The notes under the pieces were generated by a model. The model searched no databases. It was given only the letters and a program-made list of their open reading frames with translations, and was not told where the DNA came from. Made by a program: the position numbers and the translations under genes. Positions 21,589-26,221 of a stretch of 26,221 bases of DNA are shown here, piece after piece (positions within the stretch are counted from its first letter, which is position 1; each line of letters starts with the position of its first letter). This stretch comes from Candidatus Omnitrophota bacterium (lineage in GTDB: Bacteria; Omnitrophota; Gorgyraeia; Gorgyraeales; Gorgyraeaceae), in contig DNHS01000047.1 in assembly GCA_003485765.1 (NCBI GenBank), positions 1 to 26,221 on the forward strand. Reading direction: 5' to 3'.

Positions 21589-23307
21589 ATGTATTCACTC
21601 AAAGAACGGCTGATGGAATTATTGATAAACAACAAAGTTATCTCAAGATCCCAGCTGGATAATGCGTTGAAAATTCAGAAGGAAAAAGGCGGCTCTCTTA
21701 AAACCATCCTTGTTCAATCAGGTTTTATAACAGAAAAAGACCTGATGGCTGTCTTGAGCCAGGGCCTTGGTATTCCGCCTATATCCCTGGCGCGTTTTAA
21801 AATAGACCCGGAACTTTTAAAGCTCATTCCTCGCGATGTGGCAAATAAATATCAGATAATGCCTGTTTCAAAGGTCGGCAATATGCTTACTATTGCGATG
21901 TCAGATCCATTGAATATATTTGCAATAGATGACCTGAAATCCATCACCAGCCTTAACATAGGAACTATTATTGCTTCTCATAAAGAGGTTCAGGATGCAA
22001 TAGACCAGTATTACGTAGAAGACACTCATGAAGCTATAGAAGAATTGATGGAAGATTTAAAGACGCAGGAAATGGAGATTATTCAAATAGGAGAGGTTGA
22101 AGAAAAAGTAGATTCTGAAAGGCTCTTTAAACTGGTGGAAGAAGCGCCTGTTGTAAAATTGACAAACATGATCCTTGAAAATGGGGTAAAGGCCAGGTCC
22201 AGCGATATTTTGATAGAGCCTATGGAAAACTCAGTGCGCATCAGGTATAGAGTGGATGGGGTGTTAAAGGATGTAGAAGCGCTTCCGAAAAATACGCACG
22301 AATCTATTATTTCCAGGATAAAGGTCATGTCTGAACTTAATATCGCTGAGCGCCGCCTTCCGCAGGACGGCAGGTTTAGATTACAGATAAATAATAACAA
22401 TATAGATTTCAGGGTTAGTATCCTTCCTTCGAGTAAGGGCGAAAAAGCGGCGTTGAGAGTTTTGGATAAATCTCAGGCAATGCTCGATATCGCTAGACTA
22501 GGATTCAGCGATGACGCCATGGATAAATTGAAAAAATGCGCGTCCAGGCCTCATGGCATGATACTTGTTTGCGGCCCAACAGGGAGCGGCAAGACCACAA
22601 CGCTTTATTCTTTGATGAGATATGTCCATACGCCTGAGAAAAATCTCATAACAGTTGAAGACCCGATTGAATATCAGATAGAAGGCATTAACCAGGTTAC
22701 AGCCAGACAAGAGACAGGCCTTACATTTGCCAGCGCCCTCAGGTCTATCCTCAGGCAGGACCCGGATGTGATAATGATAGGAGAAATAAGAGATTTTGAT
22801 ACAGTGGATATAGCAATAAAATCTGCTCTCACAGGCCATCTTGTATTGAGCACGCTCCATACAACTACTGCCCCTGGTTCAGTGGTGCGCCTTATAAATA
22901 TGGGCTGCGAACCTTTTTTAATAAGCGCGTCGCTTATTGCAATAGTCGCTCAAAGGCTTATACGAAAATTATGCCCTAAATGCAGAGGCTCTTATAAACC
23001 CGGAGAAGTTTTATGCGCAAAGCTTGGAATTGATATTAAAAAGACAAAGGATATTTTATTTTATAAAGCAAAAGGATGCGCGGCATGTTTAAATACAGGA
23101 TATTCAGGCAGGGTGGGTATATGCGAGGTGCTTGCAATTACACCTGCTATAAGAGACCTTGTTTTAAAACGCGCCAGGGAAAATGAGGTAAAACAAATCG
23201 CCCGCGCAGAAGGCATGAGGACATTGCGAGAAGATGGTATTGCGAAAGTTTTAGCAGGCCTTACCAGCCTGGAAGAAGTTTTGCGCGTAACAGTGCAGGA
23301 CGAATAA
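21589..23307 (+). CDS. pilB: type IV pilus assembly ATPase PilB, paralogue 1
   Basis: 572 residues: MshEN N-terminal domain (about 5-140), N2-like domain (about 185-290; ARSSDILIEP, RYRVDGVL, RLPQDGRF), Walker A GPTGSGKT (329-336), Walker B DVIMIGEIRD (393-402), His box TGHLVLSTLHT, and a zinc-binding CPKC...CAAC set (Cys462, 465, 497, 500). It drives pilus extension or type II secretion. Only two bases separate it from the MshEN gene and six from the second paralogue, so all are one transcription unit. GspE is the alternative name; pilT nearby favours PilB. Confidence 0.93.
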   Translation: MYSLKERLMELLINNKVISRSQLDNALKIQKEKGGSLKTILVQSGFITEKDLMAVLSQGLGIPPISLARFKIDPELLKLIPRDVANKYQIMPVSKVGNMLTIAMSDPLNIFAIDDLKSITSLNIGTIIASHKEVQDAIDQYYVEDTHEAIEELMEDLKTQEMEIIQIGEVEEKVDSERLFKLVEEAPVVKLTNMILENGVKARSSDILIEPMENSVRIRYRVDGVLKDVEALPKNTHESIISRIKVMSELNIAERRLPQDGRFRLQINNNNIDFRVSILPSSKGEKAALRVLDKSQAMLDIARLGFSDDAMDKLKKCASRPHGMILVCGPTGSGKTTTLYSLMRYVHTPEKNLITVEDPIEYQIEGINQVTARQETGLTFASALRSILRQDPDVIMIGEIRDFDTVDIAIKSALTGHLVLSTLHTTTAPGSVVRLINMGCEPFLISASLIAIVAQRLIRKLCPKCRGSYKPGEVLCAKLGIDIKKTKDILFYKAKGCAACLNTGYSGRVGICEVLAITPAIRDLVLKRARENEVKQIARAEGMRTLREDGIAKVLAGLTSLEEVLRVTVQDE

Positions 23308-23313
23308 AACATT

Positions 23314-24945
23314 ATGGCTAAATCGCTAAAGGACAGATTAATACAGGCGCTAGTTGATAATAAACTCGTTACGCAGAAAAATCTTGAGTGCGCCAAAGAT
23401 CTTCAGGCTAAAGACGGCGGAAGCATTGGCAGGATACTTATTAAAGAAGGCATGGTAAGCGAAAAAGACATGATGTCTGTGATGAGCAAAGAACTTAACA
23501 TGCCCGCTATTAATCTTTCAAAGTATAAATCGGATAAAGATTGTGTCAAACTCATACCAGAAGCAATGGCAAGGCAGCACAGGGTTATTGCTATATGCAG
23601 GTTTTCCAATACATTGATAGTTGCTATGGCAGATCCATTGAATATATTTGTAATTGATGATCTGAAGGTGTTTACAAAATTTAATGTAGAACCTGTACTG
23701 AGCACTGAGACTGATATACTGGATGCAATAGACAGATTGTATGATTCGGACGACAGGCTCATGTCAGATGCTATTAAAAATACAGAAGGTCCTAACCTTG
23801 AAGTTATAGATATGGCGAAAGAGGAATTTGACATTGGCGAGGCTGCGCTAGAAGGCGGAACCCCGCCTATTGTCAAGATGGTGAATTTGATAATATTGGA
23901 GGCTTTAAAAAAAAGGGCTTCTGATATTCATATTGAGTCTGAAGAAGATTATCTTCGCGTAAGATACAGGATTGACGGGAATCTGCACGACGTTTTGAGG
24001 ATACCAAAGAAGAATCAAAATGCGGTGCTTGCAAGATTAAAGATTATGTCAGGCATGAATATTACAGAATCAAGGGTGCCGCAGGACGGAAGATTTAAAA
24101 TAAGGATGCAAAAAAAAGAAGTGGATTTTAGAGTGTCTATGCTGCCGACAGCTTTTGGAGGCAAGGTGGTCCTGAGGGCGCTTGATAAAGCCAATCTTTC
24201 AATAGGCCTTGATACGCTTGGTTTTTCCGCTGACACGCTTATGAGGTTCAAAGAGGCAATAGCAAAACCTTTTGGCATGATACTTGTGACAGGCCCTACT
24301 GGGAGCGGAAAATCTACGACTCTTTATTCAGTGATAAATCAGATGAATACGCCCGATAAAAATATTATAACCATTGAAGACCCTGTTGAATATCAGGTGG
24401 AGGGCATAACGCAAATACAGGCAAATGCTGAAATAGGGCTGACTTTTGCGAACGGCTTACGCTCATTATTAAGACAGAGCCCTGATATAATAATGATAGG
24501 CGAGATACGGGATTCTGAGACAGCGGATATTGCAATAAAAGCGTCTCTTACAGGTCAATTGGTATTAAGCACACTTCATACAAATGACGCGCCCACCGCT
24601 ATTTCCAGGCTTAAGGATATGGGCATAGAGCCTTTTCTGATAGCATCGTCTATTGTGCTTGTGGCTGCGCAGAGGCTGTGCAGGGTTATATGCAAAGCCT
24701 GCAAAGGTAAAGGGGCTTGCAAGAAATGCAATTCAACAGGTTATTTTGGAAGGATCGCTATACTTGAGGCATTGGCAGTGGACGATAATATCCGAGAAAT
24801 GATAATAGAAAACGAATCTATAGACGCTATAAGAAATTATGCTGTTTCAAAAGGCATGAAGACTTTGCGTGATGACGGTATGGAGAAATACAAGAATGGC
24901 GTGACCAGCATGGAAGAGGTTGCGCGAGTGACGACGGAAGAATAA
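23314..24945 (+). CDS. pilB: type IV pilus assembly ATPase PilB, paralogue 2
   Basis: 543 residues with the same order as paralogue 1: MshEN domain (1-140), N2-like domain, Walker A GPTGSGKS (327-334), Walker B DIIMIGEIRD (391-400), and four cysteines CKACKGKGACKKC (460-472). It differs in the His box, which reads TGQLVLSTLHT (first His replaced by Gln), and in a zinc loop only a few residues long, against about 31 in paralogue 1. The pair is clearly divergent rather than a recent duplication, so they may have different substrates or mixed hexamers. Three bases separate it from pilC. Confidence 0.92.
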   Translation: MAKSLKDRLIQALVDNKLVTQKNLECAKDLQAKDGGSIGRILIKEGMVSEKDMMSVMSKELNMPAINLSKYKSDKDCVKLIPEAMARQHRVIAICRFSNTLIVAMADPLNIFVIDDLKVFTKFNVEPVLSTETDILDAIDRLYDSDDRLMSDAIKNTEGPNLEVIDMAKEEFDIGEAALEGGTPPIVKMVNLIILEALKKRASDIHIESEEDYLRVRYRIDGNLHDVLRIPKKNQNAVLARLKIMSGMNITESRVPQDGRFKIRMQKKEVDFRVSMLPTAFGGKVVLRALDKANLSIGLDTLGFSADTLMRFKEAIAKPFGMILVTGPTGSGKSTTLYSVINQMNTPDKNIITIEDPVEYQVEGITQIQANAEIGLTFANGLRSLLRQSPDIIMIGEIRDSETADIAIKASLTGQLVLSTLHTNDAPTAISRLKDMGIEPFLIASSIVLVAAQRLCRVICKACKGKGACKKCNSTGYFGRIAILEALAVDDNIREMIIENESIDAIRNYAVSKGMKTLRDDGMEKYKNGVTSMEEVARVTTEE

Positions 24946-24948
24946 TTT

Positions 24949-26151
24949 ATGCCTACATTTAAATATACCGCAAAAGAGATTACTGGAAAAACAGTGAACG
25001 GGATATTGGAATATTCAGACAAGGCCCTTCTGATAGATGCGCTTCGCAAAAAAGACCTTATAATAATTTCTGTAGAAGAAACCTCAAAAAGAAGGCCTAT
25101 GTCTTCAAAAGGCAGTGTAAAGCTGGAAGAAATAGTTATATTTTCCAGACAGCTTGCCACCATGGTGGATAGCGGCATACCTCTGGTTCAGTCTCTGGAT
25201 ATTTTATGCGAACAGATAGAAAAACCTGTTTTTAAAAATATCCTGGCAAAGATAAAGGGCGACATAGAAACAGGTTCAAGTCTGTCTGATGCGCTTGCAA
25301 GGCACCCAGCAGTATTTTCAACTCTTTATATAAATATGGTGAGGGCAGGCGAATCAAGCGGCGCGCTGGACGATATCCTTGACAGGCTTGCCTCGTATCT
25401 TGAAAAATCAAACACATTGCAGAGAAAAGTAAAATCCAGCCTTGTGTATCCTGTTGTCGTAATGACAATGGCAATGCTTATAACGCTTGTTATGCTTTTA
25501 AAAGTCATACCTACTTTTAAAGGCATATTTACAATGCTGGGAGGGGAATTGCCTTTGCCGACAAGGATCCTGATTTTTATAAGCGATACTATAAGACAAA
25601 TGTTTTTATACGTAGCAGCCGGGATTACTGTTGTGGTATTTGCTTTAAGAAAGTATATGAAGACTCCGCAGGGAAAAGAAAATTTTGACAGAATGCTTCT
25701 TGTCATGCCTGTCCTTGGATCTCTTTTTAGAAAAGTGGCTGTTGCAAAATTTACAAGGACGTTTGCAACGCTTGTTAAAAGCGGAGTGCCTATCCTTGTC
25801 TCTTTGGAAATAGTAGGTAAAACCGCGGGCAATACTGTGATAGAAAAGGCAGTGGAAGCTGTGCGTAATGGCATAAAGGAAGGCGAAAATATAGCTGACC
25901 CTCTTGCCAAAAGCGGCGCTTTTCCTCCAATGGTTGTCAGGATGATCAAGGTGGGGGAGCAGACGGGCGAGCTTGAAAAAATGCTCACTAAAATAGCTGA
26001 TTTTTACGAAGACCAGGTGGACGCTGCTGTAAGCGGCCTTACCAGCCTTATAGAGCCTTTGATAATAGCTTTTCTCGGTATAGTGATAGGCGGCATAGTT
26101 GTTGCCATGTTCCTGCCCATATTCAAACTTACGGAAATTATTGCCCACTAA
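24949..26151 (+). CDS. pilC: type IV pilus inner-membrane platform protein PilC
   Basis: 400 residues, the usual length, with two GspF-like domains: FSRQLATMVDSGIPLVQSLDIL and RHPAVFSTLYINMVRAGESSGALDDILDRLASYLE in the first, and FTRTFATLVKSGVPILVSLEIVG and FPPMVVRMIKVGEQTGELEKMLTKIADFYE in the second. Membrane helices at about 165-190, 215-235 and 370-390. It forms the platform on which PilB and PilT act. A palindromic element starts three bases after its stop; no pilin gene is visible before the window ends. Confidence 0.95.
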   Translation: MPTFKYTAKEITGKTVNGILEYSDKALLIDALRKKDLIIISVEETSKRRPMSSKGSVKLEEIVIFSRQLATMVDSGIPLVQSLDILCEQIEKPVFKNILAKIKGDIETGSSLSDALARHPAVFSTLYINMVRAGESSGALDDILDRLASYLEKSNTLQRKVKSSLVYPVVVMTMAMLITLVMLLKVIPTFKGIFTMLGGELPLPTRILIFISDTIRQMFLYVAAGITVVVFALRKYMKTPQGKENFDRMLLVMPVLGSLFRKVAVAKFTRTFATLVKSGVPILVSLEIVGKTAGNTVIEKAVEAVRNGIKEGENIADPLAKSGAFPPMVVRMIKVGEQTGELEKMLTKIADFYEDQVDAAVSGLTSLIEPLIIAFLGIVIGGIVVAMFLPIFKLTEIIAH

Positions 26152-26154
26152 TCC

Positions 26155-26195
26155 AGCAACTTTACAAATTAACAATGTTAAAATGTAAAGTTGTT
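26155..26195. repeat. 41-nt palindromic element, copy 5 (after pilC)
   Basis: 20-nt arms (26155-26174, 26176-26195) around one A, the least symmetrical copy with a few mismatches. Outer sequence (A)GCAACTTTAC and GTAAAGTTGTT, followed by TGGAT as the 8331 and 16967 copies are followed by TGG. It lies at the end of the pil gene run. Only 26 bases follow in the window and no gene is visible there. Confidence 0.88.
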
Positions 26196-26221
26196 TGGAT
26201 AATGTAAAATAAATTGTACGC

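Noticed and set aside
25326..25988. Long antisense open frame (220 codons) across pilC
   Set aside because: It overlaps the conserved PilC reading frame fully and its translation shows no family motifs; a codon-usage shadow.
8331..26195. The 41-nt palindromes as a CRISPR array
   Set aside because: The copies are kilobases apart with genes between, are not regularly spaced, and no cas gene is present.
1..26221. tRNA, rRNA or riboswitch genes
   Set aside because: Reading both strands by eye, I saw no cloverleaf with conserved T-loop, no rRNA-like conserved blocks and no recognisable riboswitch core; a covariance-model scan would be needed to exclude small RNAs.

Overview
The window looks like a chromosomal segment of an uncultivated, moderately AT-rich, rod-shaped bacterium with a Gram-negative-type cell plan. 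My best guess is a Candidatus Omnitrophota-like member of the PVC side of the tree. The guess rests on the mix of a cell-shape operon joined to a TIGR03960-type radical SAM gene, several PilB/PilT genes carrying MshEN domains, many secreted TPR proteins, SpoVG outside Firmicutes, and large numbers of small palindromic repeats. It is an inference from gene content; no 16S or other taxonomic marker is present. All supported genes lie on the + strand.

Layout. (1) 1-3064, accessory: the 3' end of a large surface or tail-fibre-like protein; a hicB-hicA toxin-antitoxin pair bracketed by two copies of a 64-nt direct repeat; and a polytopic GT-C-like membrane protein. (2) 3066-7688, an operon with a good sigma-70 promoter and an intrinsic terminator. 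It encodes two long exported TPR proteins, a truncated exported TPR paralogue, and two small exported paralogues of a family I do not recognise. (3) 7785-9112, a compact ECF sigma factor / zinc-finger anti-sigma / SpoVG cassette. (4) 9267-9623, a 5'-truncated AbiEi antitoxin remnant. (5) 9659-11862, a membrane-anchored coiled-coil protein and an aroA (EPSP synthase) that carries two small palindromic elements in its reading frame. (6) 11864-18622, the elongasome operon mreB-mreC-mreD-mrdA-rodA followed by a radical SAM gene. (7) 18619-26151, a HAMP-GAF-degenerate GGDEF protein, then pilT, a stand-alone MshEN-domain protein, two different pilB genes and pilC.

How the genes work together. Region 6 builds and steers the lateral cell wall: MreB filaments, the MreC/MreD scaffold, the PBP2 transpeptidase and the RodA glycosyltransferase. 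Region 7 is the cytoplasmic motor and platform of a type IV pilus or type II-like machine. It has one retraction ATPase and two extension-type ATPases; a possible c-di-GMP-sensing module sits between the retraction gene and the first extension gene, and a catalytically dead GGDEF protein lies just upstream. Region 3 looks like a self-contained signal-response cassette; its targets cannot be read from the sequence.

Most striking signal: a family of about 41-nt near-perfect palindromes (five copies) lies at gene ends and inside genes. Two copies in aroA are read in the same phase, the only phase that is stop-free, and encode near-identical peptides. A third copy supplies the last five codons and the stop codon of the ECF sigma factor gene. 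This resembles in principle the protein-coding Rickettsia palindromic elements, but I do not recognise this sequence family.
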